DNA of 64,000 nucleotides from Methylopila sp. Yamaguchi (GTDB lineage Bacteria; Pseudomonadota; Alphaproteobacteria; Rhizobiales; Methylopilaceae): assembly GCF_002897035.1 (NCBI RefSeq), contig NZ_BAUX01000011.1, forward strand, positions 97,367-161,366, read 5' to 3'. The notes under the pieces were generated by a model. The model was not told the origin of the DNA. It made no database searches and saw nothing but the letters and a program-made list of their open reading frames with translations. This document shows positions 35,727 to 44,507 of this stretch, in pieces. Both the position numbers and the translations under genes were made by a program. Numbering within the stretch: the stretch's first letter is position 1; each line of letters opens with the position of its first letter.

Positions 35727-36248
35727 GTGGCCGCCATCGATCATGAAACCGTCCGCTCGAATTTTGTCGTCGGCCTTCGCGACGTCCACGCCGTTGAGAA
35801 TCAAGCGCTGGCTCTAATCGATCGCCAGCTCGACAGGCTCAAGAACTACGATGACGTCGCGGAGCAGCTCCGGCGCCACCGCAGCGAGACGGAGACGCAG
35901 ATCGAGCGGGTTGAAGCGATCCTTGATTCGCTGAGCGAGAGCCACTCGGCGCTCAAGGACGTCGGCATGAAGCTCACCGGCAACCTCGCGGCCCTGGGGC
36001 ACACGATCGCGGACGACGAGATCCTTAAAAACACCTTCGCCAACTTCGCGTTCGAGAACTTCGAGGCTGCGAGCTATCGCTCCCTGATCGCCATGGCGGA
36101 CGCGGGCGGCTTCGGGAGCGCGCTCGATCCGCTGAAGCAGAGCCTGGACGAAGAGCTCGCCATGGCGGCCTGGATCGAGACGCGAATCCCGGCGTTGACC
36201 CTGAAATACCTCGATCTCGCGTCACGAGGCGAAACGGCCGGTCGGTGA
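35727..36248 (+). CDS. Ferritin-like DUF892 protein (YciE/YciF family)
   Basis: 173 residues from a GTG at 35727, with AGGGAG upstream; the longer frame adds an arginine-rich stretch that overlaps the putative promoter, and DUF892 proteins are usually about 165 residues. The four-helix ferritin-like domain is clear: FVVGLRDVHAVENQALALIDRQLDRLKNY, HRSETETQIERVEAILDSL, NFEAASYRSLIAMADAGG, LDEELAMAAWIETRIPALT, supplying the conserved Glu and His metal ligands. Members are stress-induced, and their function is unresolved. This fits its position among GGAAC-preceded genes. Confidence 0.85.
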   Translation: MAAIDHETVRSNFVVGLRDVHAVENQALALIDRQLDRLKNYDDVAEQLRRHRSETETQIERVEAILDSLSESHSALKDVGMKLTGNLAALGHTIADDEILKNTFANFAFENFEAASYRSLIAMADAGGFGSALDPLKQSLDEELAMAAWIETRIPALTLKYLDLASRGETAGR

Positions 36249-36581
36249 CACGGCCGGCGGCCCCGACCGCCAGCGCGTGGCCGGGGCTGTATCCGGCGCC
36301 AGTAAGGCTTCCGTTTTTCCGATCGCGACGGCCTTCGCGGCTGGCGGCGACGTTCGAAGCGGCGCGCTTATTCTAGCGAGCGCAGGATCTTGAAAGTTGA
36401 CGCTGTGGGGCAGCAAGGTTTAGATCGGTCCTGTCGATGACGTGCTATGTTGCCTCGTCGCGGAGCAAGTACGTCTGCTGCCGCACGTTGATAATAGAGA
36501 CATTCTATAGTTGAGCCGCACCGGCAGCACGAACTAAGTAGCCGTCAGCTGACCGTATCTGATTTTTATGAAGGATACGCC
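36249..36581. other. 333 bp upstream of the Crp-family gene
   Basis: No gene is supported. The part from about 36430 to 36570 is clearly more AT-rich than its surroundings and probably holds the promoter of the regulator at 36582. No GGAAC element or TTGA-N6-TCAA box is present. Confidence 0.4.
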
Positions 36582-37328
36582 ATGTCCGCCCCCTCCCCGC
36601 AGCGCGACTTGCGGAACCGACCGCTCGCGTCGCTTCCCGACGCGGACTTTGAACTTTTGCGTCCTCGTCTGCGCTTGGTCACGATGGAAAAGGGAGACAT
36701 GCTGCGATGGCAGGAAGGCCCGGTGCCTTCCGTCTGCTTCCCGCTCTCCGGAACGATCTCGACGATCGTCAATCTCTCAGATGGTCGATCGGTCGAGGCC
36801 GGGATGACCGGGTTCGACGGGATGATCGATCTTTGCGCTCTCGGGAGCGGAGTGGCCTTCGGCGACCATATCGTGCAGGGAAGCGGCGAAGCCTACATGG
36901 TCGATGCCTCCTTCCTCTTTCACGCCGCTCAAAGCCGACCCGCAATTCTCAAGATGATCTTTTTGGCGGCCGAAGCCTCCGCCGCCTATTGCCATCAATC
37001 GTTGGCCTGCAGGACGTTTCACCAGCTTGAAGCCCGCTTCTGCCGTTGGCTTCTGATGGCCCGATACCATCTGAAATCCGACAGTCTTTCGCTGACGCAT
37101 GAGTTTCTCGCTACAATGCTTGGCGCGCAGCGAAGCACCGTCACCGGAATGGCGTACAAACTTCAAGTCGACGGATTGATATCGTATCATCGCGGCTCGA
37201 TCGTATTGGCGGACATCAGCCGCCTTAAGGCTCGATCGTGCGAGTGCTACCAACGGGTCGTCGACCGATCCGAATTGGCTTTTCCCTCGGCTCCGTCCGA
37301 GCACACGCAGGAGCCGACTGCGCCGTAG
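36582..37328 (+). CDS. Crp/Fnr-family transcriptional regulator without iron-sulfur cysteines
   Basis: 248 residues. A cyclic-nucleotide-binding-like beta-roll (about 20-140; MEKGDMLRWQEGPVPSVCFPLSGTIS) is followed by a dimerisation helix and a winged helix with LTHEFLATMLGAQRSTVTGMAYKLQVDGLISYHRG. The recognition helix (QRSTVTGMAYKL) is unlike the E-SR pattern of FNR, and there is no N-terminal cysteine cluster, so it should recognise a different site and signal. This short-sensor Crp group is abundant in Rhizobiales and is often stress-related. An AAGGATACGCC site precedes the ATG. Confidence 0.88.
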   Translation: MSAPSPQRDLRNRPLASLPDADFELLRPRLRLVTMEKGDMLRWQEGPVPSVCFPLSGTISTIVNLSDGRSVEAGMTGFDGMIDLCALGSGVAFGDHIVQGSGEAYMVDASFLFHAAQSRPAILKMIFLAAEASAAYCHQSLACRTFHQLEARFCRWLLMARYHLKSDSLSLTHEFLATMLGAQRSTVTGMAYKLQVDGLISYHRGSIVLADISRLKARSCECYQRVVDRSELAFPSAPSEHTQEPTAP

Positions 37329-37434
37329 CCATCTCCCGGAGCTCCTGATCCAGGCGCCGAAGCGCCGAGAAGGACGTCTGGCTGACGCTGATGCGCCGGC
37401 AGGCGACGTGCGCGTCTCAGAACGCGGCCGAGGC

Positions 37435-37620
37435 CTAGTCGTCCAATGGATCCTCGTCGTCGCGCTGGGCCCGCTCGGCCAACGCTCTGTCGAGCTCTTC
37501 GGCGAGTTTCTGAATTTCCGCCGGGACGGGCTCGTCTAGGATCGCTCGCCAATCCAGCTGAAGGTCGGCGCCCAGCTTCATCATCGTCGCCAATCCGATA
37601 CCATTCTTCTTCATCTTCAT
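37435..37620 (-). CDS. NepR-like anti-sigma factor
   Basis: 61 residues: MKMKKNGIGLATMMKLGADL, then LQLDWRAILDEPVPAEIQKLAEELDRAL and an acidic tail (RDDEDPLDD). The central part matches the NepR consensus (LG..L...Y..ll.EPVP..f..L...Ld), with the two predicted amphipathic helices that clamp EcfG. The invariant EPVP is intact, while the usual Tyr is Trp. NepR holds EcfG inactive until phosphorylated PhyR removes it. No phyR is present and ecfG-like is 5.9 kb away, unlike the usual linked arrangement, so this may be a second or dedicated copy. It has a GGAAC element 30 nt upstream. Confidence 0.7.
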   Translation of the reverse strand: MKMKKNGIGLATMMKLGADLQLDWRAILDEPVPAEIQKLAEELDRALAERAQRDDEDPLDD

Positions 37621-37649
37621 CTGCGCGGCCTCTGAGAGGTGCCCAGATG

Positions 37650-37674
37650 AAACCGGGGACGGTCCGTTTGTTCC
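37650..37674 (-). promoter_or_regulatory. EcfG-type promoter before the NepR-like gene
   Basis: On the minus strand GGAACAAA (37674 downward), then GGTTT with TT 18 bases after GGAAC (37651-37650). It ends 29 nt before the ATG at 37620. The same GGAACAAA...GGTTT layout with the same spacing occurs before the sigma factor gene, suggesting coupled control of both. Confidence 0.55.
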
Positions 37675-38015
37675 GAGCGCTGGGTCGAAGCTTCTGCTTG
37701 AAATGAGGCGCTGGGCGCGCGCTGCGTTTAGGGCCGCCGCCGCGGGAACAATCGGAGGGGATGGGGCTTAGGAATTCGTGGAGCCTTTCCTTCTGCTCCG
37801 CAGACTATGGCTGGCCCGCCCGCCGGCCATCTTTTTGTTTGTGGACCCTTCGTCCTGCGAAACGTGCTTGGGAGCGCCGGGTGCGACCGCGAGAGGGATC
37901 GAAGCGCTTTCCGAGCGCCAGAGCGCTTGGCCCCCCAAGAAGGCTCTTCGTCACGCCGAGCGGGAGCCAGCGAGCGCGCGCCCGGCGAAGCTTGAAGCGA
38001 AACGAAAGAGGAGGC
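37675..38015. other. 341 bp without a supportable gene
   Basis: Several overlapping arginine-rich frames occur, but none is convincing. A GGAAC-N18-TT string at 37745-37769 has no credible gene start behind it. Confidence 0.4.
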
Positions 38016-38040
38016 GGAACATCTCCGACCTTCCGCGCTT
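38016..38040 (+). promoter_or_regulatory. Possible EcfG-type promoter before the MBL hydrolase gene
   Basis: GGAAC at 38016-38020, 18 bases, then TT at 38039-38040 (within GCTTG). It ends 26 nt before the ATG at 38067. The -10 half is imperfect. Confidence 0.45.
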
Positions 38041-38066
38041 GGCGATGAAACGACAAGCGAGGCCTC

Positions 38067-38945
38067 ATGTCCGTTCAGCTGCCCATGTCCGACCGCGCTG
38101 TTGTGGCGGCTGACACGTCGGAGGCCGCGCAGGAGATCGCGGCCGAGTTGGCCTACAAGCGTCTGCTGATGGTCAATGTGGTGTTCATCGGCCCGAGACA
38201 CGCCGCCGACCGTGGGTGGACCATGGTGGACGCGGGGCTGGCCGGAACGGCGGGGGCGATCCGGCGCGCAGCGGCGGAACGCTTTGGGCCCGCGTCGCGC
38301 CCCTCCGCCATCATACTCACCCACGGTCATTTCGATCATGTCGGCGCGCTGGGGGCGCTCGCGGAAACTTGGGACGCGCCGATCTACGCGCACCCGCTCG
38401 AAGCCCCTTATCTCACTGGGCGCTCGGCCTATCCTCCGCCGGACCCGAAGGTTGGAGGAGGGACGCTCGCCATGCTTTCGCGGTTTTACCCGCGAGGCCC
38501 GATCGACGTCTCCAAGCGGCTCAAATCTCTGCCGCCGGGAGGGGCGATCCCGCATCTGCCCGAATGGCGGTGGATCGCGACGCCCGGCCATAGCGTCGGG
38601 CATGTATCTCTCTGGCGGGAAAGGGACCGCGTTCTTGTGGCCGGAGACGCTTTCGTCACGACCCGCCAAGAAAGCGCCTATGCGGTCGCGCGGCAGACTG
38701 CCGAGCTTCATGGGCCGCCAGCCTACTTCACCGTGGACTGGGGCGCGTCCGAGTCATCGGTCCGAAGGCTCACAGAGCTCAACCCGGAACTTGTCGTCGC
38801 CGGCCACGGGCGGCCGATGCGCGGCGAGGAGATGAGGGCGGGATTGGATCGCCTCGCCGCGTCCTTCGCCGCCGTCGCAGTCCCGAAGCGGGGGCGTTAC
38901 GTCGCCGCTCCCGCCCGTGTTGATGATGGAAGCGCTTACTGTTGA
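38067..38945 (+). CDS. MBL-fold metallohydrolase
   Basis: 292 residues. The metallo-beta-lactamase fold shows the signature metal site THGHFDHVG (about residues 88-96), a further His in ATPGHSVGHVSLW, an Asp in VAGDAFVTTR and a C-terminal His in VVAGHGRPM. Two divalent metals, usually zinc or iron, are expected. Members include lactonases, glyoxalase II-like and thioesterase-like hydrolases, so the substrate cannot be fixed. There is no signal peptide, so it is cytosolic. It lies in the stress block behind a GGAAC element. Confidence 0.88.
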   Translation: MSVQLPMSDRAVVAADTSEAAQEIAAELAYKRLLMVNVVFIGPRHAADRGWTMVDAGLAGTAGAIRRAAAERFGPASRPSAIILTHGHFDHVGALGALAETWDAPIYAHPLEAPYLTGRSAYPPPDPKVGGGTLAMLSRFYPRGPIDVSKRLKSLPPGGAIPHLPEWRWIATPGHSVGHVSLWRERDRVLVAGDAFVTTRQESAYAVARQTAELHGPPAYFTVDWGASESSVRRLTELNPELVVAGHGRPMRGEEMRAGLDRLAASFAAVAVPKRGRYVAAPARVDDGSAYC

Positions 38946-39055
38946 CGCTAAGGAGGCGACTTCCCGACCTGGCGACCTGCGGGGCCGCCCAGCGCTGACC
39001 CCGCCGGGAACTCAGCCCGAGTTTTCGCGAGCCTCGCCAACATCTGACGCTCGGC

Positions 39056-39080
39056 GGAACCTATTCGGCGCAATCAACTT
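39056..39080 (+). promoter_or_regulatory. Possible EcfG-type promoter before a small exported protein
   Basis: GGAAC at 39056-39060, 18 bases, then TT at 39079-39080 (within AACTTTT). It ends 29 nt before the ATG at 39110. Confidence 0.45.
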
Positions 39081-39109
39081 TTAAATTGGCCGAAGCAGGA
39101 GAACAGGCG

Positions 39110-39409
39110 ATGCGGCCTTACGCACTAGGGGTTATGGTAGGTTTAGCGACCTCGCCGGCCCTTGCTCAAAACACGAACTCGAGCATCGACCCTCCGGCGC
39201 CGTCCGGCATGGAAAGGAAAGCTGATCCAAAGCAGTCTTCGCCGAAGGAGACTGGCGCCATGCAGAACGAAAGCGCCGGTGTCGCGACCGACCCCGACCA
39301 GGTCCGCGCTCAGTCGAAAGGCGGCGTAGATGCAGGGCGGGGCCAGACGTCGCCCGGGACAGTCGGGGCGACGCCAGGCAGCGACGAGCCTAGACCCGAG
39401 AAGAAGTAA
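39110..39409 (+). CDS. Small exported protein of unknown function (99 aa)
   Basis: 99 residues from the ATG at 39110 with AGGAG upstream. The signal peptide is MRPYALGVMVGLATSPALAQ. The mature region is low-complexity and polar, rich in Pro, Ser, Gln, Gly and Asp (SGMERKADPKQSSPKETGAM, GVDAGRGQTSPGTVGATPG), with no cysteine and no predicted fold. Similar short disordered periplasmic proteins are common in Methylobacterium-like genomes. The GGAAC element upstream suggests it is a stress-induced envelope protein. Confidence 0.7.
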   Translation: MRPYALGVMVGLATSPALAQNTNSSIDPPAPSGMERKADPKQSSPKETGAMQNESAGVATDPDQVRAQSKGGVDAGRGQTSPGTVGATPGSDEPRPEKK

Positions 39410-39547
39410 CTTCGCCGATCCGTGCCGGTCCGCGCGCCGCTATTACCGATCGAACGCCTATTCTTCGCGGATACTTGACGTCCACAGCGTTTCATGTTTC
39501 ACCATCCGCCCGATGATGAGGGCGTCCGTCACATCTGAGGTGGGCCC

Positions 39548-40009
39548 ATGGTCGACTTTACCGTCAATGGCACAGACAAATCCTACGACGGCGATGAGGC
39601 GATGCCGTTGCTCTGGTATTTGAGGGACGAGCTCGGACTTACCGGCACGAAGTTCGGCTGCGGCATTGCCGCCTGCGGCGCCTGCACGATCCACATCGAC
39701 GGCGAGGCGGTCCGCGGCTGCGTGACGCCAATCTCCGCCGCCGCGGGCAAGGCTGTGGTGACGATCGAGGCGCTCTCGAAGGACGGAGACCATCCAGTGC
39801 AGATCGCTTGGCGGGAGCTTAACGTCGCCCAATGCGGTTATTGCCAGCCGGGGCAGATGATGCAGGCCGCCGCCTTGCTCGCCACGACGCCGGAGCCGAC
39901 CGACGACGACATTGACGAGCAGATGTACGGCAACCTATGCCGATGCGGCACCTACCCGCGGATACGGGCAGCGATCAAGCTGGCCGCTGCCAAGGCCGCG
40001 CGGCCATGA
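39548..40009 (+). CDS. [2Fe-2S] subunit of a xanthine-oxidase-type oxidoreductase (IorA-like)
   Basis: 153 residues, the small electron-transfer subunit of isoquinoline 1-oxidoreductase-like enzymes. The plant-type ferredoxin cluster motif is [20 protein letters not shown], and the second cluster is held by [12 protein letters not shown] and [17 protein letters not shown]. It passes electrons from the molybdenum subunit encoded next; the two genes overlap by 4 bp (ATGA at 40006-40009). The electron acceptor is probably a c-type cytochrome, and none is encoded beside it. Confidence 0.94.
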   Translation: MVDFTVNGTDKSYDGDEAMPLLWYLRDELGLTGTKFGCGIAACGACTIHIDGEAVRGCVTPISAAAGKAVVTIEALSKDGDHPVQIAWRELNVAQCGYCQPGQMMQAAALLATTPEPTDDDIDEQMYGNLCRCGTYPRIRAAIKLAAAKAARP

Positions 40010-42324
40010 GGCCCGGTATCGCCGCCGACGCGAAGACGCAGGCGCTGGGCGCTTCGTCCGAGCTGAGCCGCCGGACGGTGCTTGGGGCAGCGGCTGCGCT
40101 CATCGTCTCTGCGGCGCTTCCTACGGGCAGCCTCGCGCAGGAGTCGAACGCCCCGCTGAAATTCGGCCGCGACGCCATGCCCAACGGCTGGCGCGACGAT
40201 CCTAGAGTGTTCGTCGCGATCGACCGCGAGGGCATCGTGACCGTAACGTGCCATCGCTCCGAGATGGGCCAAGGCGTTCGAACCTCGATCGCCATGACCG
40301 TGGCGGAGGAGCTCGGCGCTGAGTGGTCCAAAGTCCGCATCGCGCAGGCCTGGGGAGACGAAACGCGGTTCGGCAACCAGGACACCGATGGATCTCGCTC
40401 GCTCCGCCACTTCTTCATGCCGCTGCGGCGTGCGGGGGCGGCGGCGCGGATCATGCTCGAGCAGGCGGCGGCCAAGGAGTGGGGCGTTTCCGCCTCCGAG
40501 GTTCGAGCCGAGGACCACATGCTTCGCCACGCGGCCTCGGGCCGCGAGGCCGGCTGGGGCGAGTTTGCGGAGCGCGCCGCACGCCTGCCGCTGCCGGACG
40601 AAAAATCCCTGACGCTGCGGCCCGCAGCCGAGTTTCGCTACCTCGGCAAGGACCACACCGGGCTGATTGACAACCACGACATCACCACGGGCAAGGCCAC
40701 CTATGGCATCGATGTCCGTCTCGACGGGCTGCTTTACGCGGTCATCGCTCGCCCGCCGGTGTTCGGCGGCGCGGTGAAGTCGTTCGACGGGGCCGCCGCG
40801 ATGAAGGTGCCGGGCGTCCTCAAGGTCTTCGCCATCGAGCCGTCTCCGCCCCCGACGGAGTTCAATCCCCTCGGGGGCATAGCCGTCGTCGCGAAGAACA
40901 CCTGGGCGGCGATCAAAGGTCGCGAAGCGCTGAAGATCGAATGGAACGACGGGCCGAACGGCTCCTACGACTCCGCGGCGTTCCGCGCGTCGCTGGAAGA
41001 TGCCGCGCGCAAGCCCGCAAAACCGGTGCGCGCCGACGGAGATGTGGACGCGGCGCTCGCAGGCGCGACGAAGCGGGTCGTCGGCGAGTACTACATCCCG
41101 CATCTGGCGCAGGCCCCCATGGAGCCCCCGGCGGCGACGGCGCGGGTGGCGAACGGGACGTGCGAGGTGTGGACCTGTACTCAGGCTCCGCAGGCGACGC
41201 ACGACCGGCTCGCAAAGCGCCTCGGCCTGAAGCCCGATCAGGTTCGAGTGAACGTGACGCTGCTCGGCGGCGGCTTCGGGCGGAAGTCGAAGCCGGACTA
41301 CGTCGTCGAGGCGGCGCTGTGCAGCCAGGCTATGGATGGCGCGCCGGTGAAGCTGACCTGGACGCGCGAAGACGACATCCAGCATAGCTACTACCACACG
41401 GTCTCGGTCGAACGCATCGAGGCGGCGCTTGACGAGAAGGGGATGCCCACGGCTTGGCTCCATCGCAGCGTGGCGCCCACGATCGGTTCGATCTTCGTCG
41501 ACGGCGCCAAGAACGAACTTCCGTTCGAACTCGGCATGGGGCTTGTGAATCTCCCGTTCGCCATCCCGAACGTGCGGATCGAGAACCCGGAAGCGGCCGC
41601 TCATGTGCGGATCGGCTGGTTCCGATCGGTCTCCAATATCCCGCACGCCTTCGCCATTCAAAGCTTCGTGGCGGAGCTTGCGCACGCCGCGAGCCGGGAT
41701 CCGAAGGAGTATCTTCTCGAGCTCATCGGACCGGATCGAATTCTCGACGCAGTCAAGCTCGGCGATGTCTGGAACTACGGCGAGGACCCGTCCGTCTACC
41801 GTTTGGACACCGCTCGCCTGAAGCGCGCAATCGACGCCGCCGCCACCGGGATTGGATGGGGCCGAAAGCTCGAGAAGGGCCGAGGCCTCGGCATCGCCGG
41901 CCATTACAGCTTCGTGACCTACACGGCGGTTGCGGCCGAGGTCGAAGTCACGGACGGCGGGATCGCCGTGCGGCAGGTCGACATCGCGATCGACTGCGGG
42001 CCGCAGGTGAACCCCGAACGCATTCGCTCCCAAATGGAGGGAGCCGTCGTGATGGGCATGGGCCTCGCCCTGAGCGCCGAGATCAGCTTCAAGAACGGGC
42101 GCGCGGAGCAGGGCAACTTCGACGCCTACGACCTCACGCGGATCGACGCTGCCCCGCGGATCCTGAACGTCCATCTTCTCCCCGCCACGACCTTCGATCG
42201 GCCTCTGGGAGGCGTCGGAGAGCCCGGCGTTCCGCCGGTCGCGCCCGCCATCGCCAACGCGGTCTTCGCGGCCACCGGCAAACGCATCCGCGCGCTGCCG
42301 CTCAACAAGGAGTTCAGCGCGTGA
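40006..42324 (+). CDS. Molybdopterin subunit of aldehyde/isoquinoline-type oxidoreductase (IorB-like)
   Basis: 772 residues. The start at 40006 overlaps the previous gene; the N-terminus holds a Tat signal ([22 protein letters not shown]), so the complex is probably exported to the periplasm. The aldehyde-oxidase/xanthine-dehydrogenase large-subunit domains follow: [54 protein letters not shown] and the C-terminal catalytic region [22 protein letters not shown], with the conserved GEPG glutamate expected to act as general base. It oxidises an aldehyde or N-heterocycle; the substrate is unknown. Confidence 0.93.
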   Translation: MRPGIAADAKTQALGASSELSRRTVLGAAAALIVSAALPTGSLAQESNAPLKFGRDAMPNGWRDDPRVFVAIDREGIVTVTCHRSEMGQGVRTSIAMTVAEELGAEWSKVRIAQAWGDETRFGNQDTDGSRSLRHFFMPLRRAGAAARIMLEQAAAKEWGVSASEVRAEDHMLRHAASGREAGWGEFAERAARLPLPDEKSLTLRPAAEFRYLGKDHTGLIDNHDITTGKATYGIDVRLDGLLYAVIARPPVFGGAVKSFDGAAAMKVPGVLKVFAIEPSPPPTEFNPLGGIAVVAKNTWAAIKGREALKIEWNDGPNGSYDSAAFRASLEDAARKPAKPVRADGDVDAALAGATKRVVGEYYIPHLAQAPMEPPAATARVANGTCEVWTCTQAPQATHDRLAKRLGLKPDQVRVNVTLLGGGFGRKSKPDYVVEAALCSQAMDGAPVKLTWTREDDIQHSYYHTVSVERIEAALDEKGMPTAWLHRSVAPTIGSIFVDGAKNELPFELGMGLVNLPFAIPNVRIENPEAAAHVRIGWFRSVSNIPHAFAIQSFVAELAHAASRDPKEYLLELIGPDRILDAVKLGDVWNYGEDPSVYRLDTARLKRAIDAAATGIGWGRKLEKGRGLGIAGHYSFVTYTAVAAEVEVTDGGIAVRQVDIAIDCGPQVNPERIRSQMEGAVVMGMGLALSAEISFKNGRAEQGNFDAYDLTRIDAAPRILNVHLLPATTFDRPLGGVGEPGVPPVAPAIANAVFAATGKRIRALPLNKEFSA

Positions 42325-42341
42325 GGGAGAGAACCTTGAAG

Positions 42342-42752
42342 ATGCGGACGTTTATCGTGGCGATGGCTCTCGCTCTCGTCGCAGGGACTCCGGCTGTCGC
42401 GCAGTCCTGCGGCGACGAGATCACCGCGCTCGAACAGCGCATCGACCGTGAGGGACGCGAAGCGGTCTCCACCTCGACAAGCGGCAAGGAAACCAGCGCC
42501 CGGCGCGAGGCTCAAGGCGTCGAAGCCCACCGCGCAAACACGTCGCCGTCAAACCTCCCAGGCGGTCCTGCTCCGGGGACAGGCGAGGCGGCCGCCCAGA
42601 ACGAAGCGGCTGATGCGGGAGGGGCCGGAACCGGCGTCATGAGCGCCAAGGCGAGCTTGAACGAGGCCCGGACCGCCCAGAACGCGGGGGACGACGCGCA
42701 ATGCCGTCGCTTCGTTGACGAGGCAAAGAGGCAACTGGAAGGAAGGCCCTGA
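42342..42752 (+). CDS. Small exported protein following IorAB (136 aa)
   Basis: 136 residues from the ATG at 42342; a TTG two codons earlier is an alternative start. The signal peptide is MRTFIVAMALALVAGTPAVAQ. The mature part begins SCGDEITALEQRIDREG and contains a Gly/Ala-rich low-complexity middle and a helical C-terminus (ASLNEARTAQNAGDDAQCRRFVDEAKRQL). Two cysteines (near the N-terminus and in QCRR) could form a disulfide. It lies 17 bp after the molybdoenzyme gene and is probably in its operon. The family is not recognised. Confidence 0.75.
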   Translation: MRTFIVAMALALVAGTPAVAQSCGDEITALEQRIDREGREAVSTSTSGKETSARREAQGVEAHRANTSPSNLPGGPAPGTGEAAAQNEAADAGGAGTGVMSAKASLNEARTAQNAGDDAQCRRFVDEAKRQLEGRP

Positions 42753-42980
42753 CGGCAAGTCGGGTGATCGACGATGAAGTCTGGCGGATCATCGCAGACG
42801 AAGGGAGCGCCGGAACTAAACGACCCATGAGGTTCGATGATATGCGGTGAGGGCGACACTGCTGACGCGGGGGAACTTGGTCCGACGACGCTTCCGGCGC
42901 GTACCGTGAGTTCGATCCGCTAGGTCACTACGCTGGCCAATAGGATCAGGACGCTCGCGGGCGATACGAGGATCGAAGCG

Positions 42981-43400
42981 ATGCCTCATTACTTCTTGAA
43001 CATCAGGGATGGAGATCGGCTGATAGCTGACTGCGAAGGGGGGCCTTACATCAATCTCGAAGCCGCCAGAGAGGCCGCTGTCGCGGCGGCTCGGGAAATG
43101 CTCTCCGAGCACATGCGCGTCGGTCGGTTCCCTATCGGATTGCGAATTGAGATCTGCGGCGCGGACAATGACGTGCTGACCGTGGTGCCCTTTCGTCACG
43201 CTTTGACCGGCCTATCTGGCGCAGATGACGAAGCCGAACTTGGCGCGCGGCTGGATCGACTGCTCAGCGAGAATATGGCGCTCCGGCTGGAATTCGAGCG
43301 TCACAAGCGGAGAGCCCGCACGCTATGTGACGCGCTATCGAAATTCGCTATTGCAGGAAAGCAGGCCAACCTCCGCCCGCGTGCGGAGCGCGGGGCCTAA
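42981..43400 (+). CDS. DUF6894 family protein
   Basis: 139 residues. The N-terminal MPHYFLNIRDGDRLIADCEG and the LEAAREAAVAAAREM helix are typical of the DUF6894 group (P-x-YFF-x-DG start), small proteins widespread in Rhizobiales. The family core is about 75 residues; this member has an extended helical C-terminus (ARLDRLLSENMALRLEFERHKRRAR) that may form a coiled coil. Function unknown. The ribosome site is modest. It sits between the IorAB operon and the convergent sigma factor gene. Confidence 0.78.
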   Translation: MPHYFLNIRDGDRLIADCEGGPYINLEAAREAAVAAAREMLSEHMRVGRFPIGLRIEICGADNDVLTVVPFRHALTGLSGADDEAELGARLDRLLSENMALRLEFERHKRRARTLCDALSKFAIAGKQANLRPRAERGA

Positions 43401-43472
43401 TAGTCCAAGGCAATAGCGCTGTGCGGCGCGCTTGAGCAATCGAACCTATGAGCTTCGGCTTTGAGGGTTCTG

Positions 43473-44066
43473 CTACACGAGGTCGTCGGCCGTCTCCGCC
43501 TCAAGTATTCGTCGCAGTCCCTCGCGCCCCCGATTCAGGCGGCTTTTGACGGTGCCGATCGCGCAACCACAGGTCTCTGCGCATTCTTCATAGCTCAGCC
43601 CGAGACAGGAGATTAGGACAACCGTCTCCCGTTGATCAGGCGGCAGCTGAGATAGCGCCTTCGCCACAACCTGCGACGCGCTTGACCAACTCTGCGGCGC
43701 CCAGCTTCCGGCGACGGCCTCACAGTCCGCCGGCCTGAACATCCGGGTTTCCCGCGACGATCTCTTGCCTTGCGAGATGTAGGTGTTCCGCATGATCGCA
43801 AAGATCCAGGCCTTCAGATTGGTCCCAGGGCAGAACTGGTCAATGTGCCCTAAAGCCCGCACGAAGGTTTCCTGGAGCAGGTCATCCGCCGCAGCGTGGC
43901 TCCGTGTCAGCGAACGCGCAAATGCCCTTAGTCGTGGAACAAGATCGACAATCGACGCTTCAATGCCGAGAATTTCTTTGGTTTTGACTGGAAAGGGCGC
44001 ACGGGCAAAGTTGTGAGCCTCGCTTCCAAGGGAAACACCTTTCGTACGTGTCAGTGCTTCCGCCAC
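43473..44066 (-). CDS. EcfG-like ECF sigma factor (general stress response)
   Basis: 197 residues from a GTG start at 44066, supported by GGAGGA six bases upstream. Sigma region 2 is LVPRLRAFARSLTRSHAAADDLLQETFVRALGHIDQF with LKAWIFAIMRNTYISQGKR. Region 4 is LSQLPPDQRETVVLISCLGLSYEECAETCGCAIGTVKSRLNRGREGL. Both resemble the ECF15/EcfG group, notably the FCPGTNLKAWIFAIMRNTY segment. EcfG directs the stress regulon at GGAAC promoters and is inhibited by NepR; a NepR-like gene lies 5.9 kb away. No phyR is seen. A GGAAC element upstream suggests autoregulation. Confidence 0.88.
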   Translation of the reverse strand: MAEALTRTKGVSLGSEAHNFARAPFPVKTKEILGIEASIVDLVPRLRAFARSLTRSHAAADDLLQETFVRALGHIDQFCPGTNLKAWIFAIMRNTYISQGKRSSRETRMFRPADCEAVAGSWAPQSWSSASQVVAKALSQLPPDQRETVVLISCLGLSYEECAETCGCAIGTVKSRLNRGREGLRRILEAETADDLV

Positions 44067-44132
44067 GGCTGTCCTCCGGTGAGCGACTGATTAACGCGGC
44101 GTGGCGCGCGCCCCGTCTGTCGGCTAGCCAAC

Positions 44133-44157
44133 AAACCATAACATTGAGCTTTGTTCC
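44133..44157 (-). promoter_or_regulatory. EcfG-type promoter before the sigma factor gene
   Basis: On the minus strand GGAACAAA (44157 downward), then GGTTT, with TT 18 bases after GGAAC (44134-44133). It ends 66 nt before the GTG at 44066 and matches the NepR-like gene's element in layout and spacing. Confidence 0.55.
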
Positions 44158-44507
44158 GCAGAGCACGAGGGATACGGCCATGTTCGCAGCCGTCGTCTCA
44201 GACCCGATCGTCGAACCTCGTCTCCGCGGGTGAGCATGCTGGCTCCCAAGTGGGAAATCCGGTGTTGGGGGCCTACCGGAATGCATCGAATACGATCGAA
44301 ATATCCGGGAGATAGCGCTTCTTCAGCGTCCGGTTCTGCACCGCGGCGGCGATGGAAGAGCCTTCCGGCATGCCAGCGGGAGCTTCCCTCCTAGGGACGT
44401 CGACGGCTCGGGGAAAGACGCACTTCGGTCTTCGCGCCTGTAAGACCGGAGCGCGAGCCTGACCGCCGCTTCAATGGCTTCCGGCGATCTCAGCGGCGCC
44501 GACGCTG
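44158..44507. other. 350 bp between sigma factor and hybrid kinase genes
   Basis: No gene is supported; the frames present are shadows or arginine-rich. No terminator of note was seen after the kinase gene. Confidence 0.4.

Noticed and set aside
37745..37769. GGAAC-N18-TT string resembling an EcfG promoter
   Set aside because: No credible coding start follows within 300 bp; the next gene has its own nearer site at 38016.
39952..42174. 740-codon minus-strand frame opposite iorB
   Set aside because: Shadow frame produced by GC-rich codon bias; the plus strand encodes a clear molybdoenzyme.
42810..42838. GGAAC before the DUF6894 gene
   Set aside because: TT lies 16 bases after GGAAC, outside the 18-19 spacing used for the other sites, and a second GGAAC at about 42873 also has wrong spacing.
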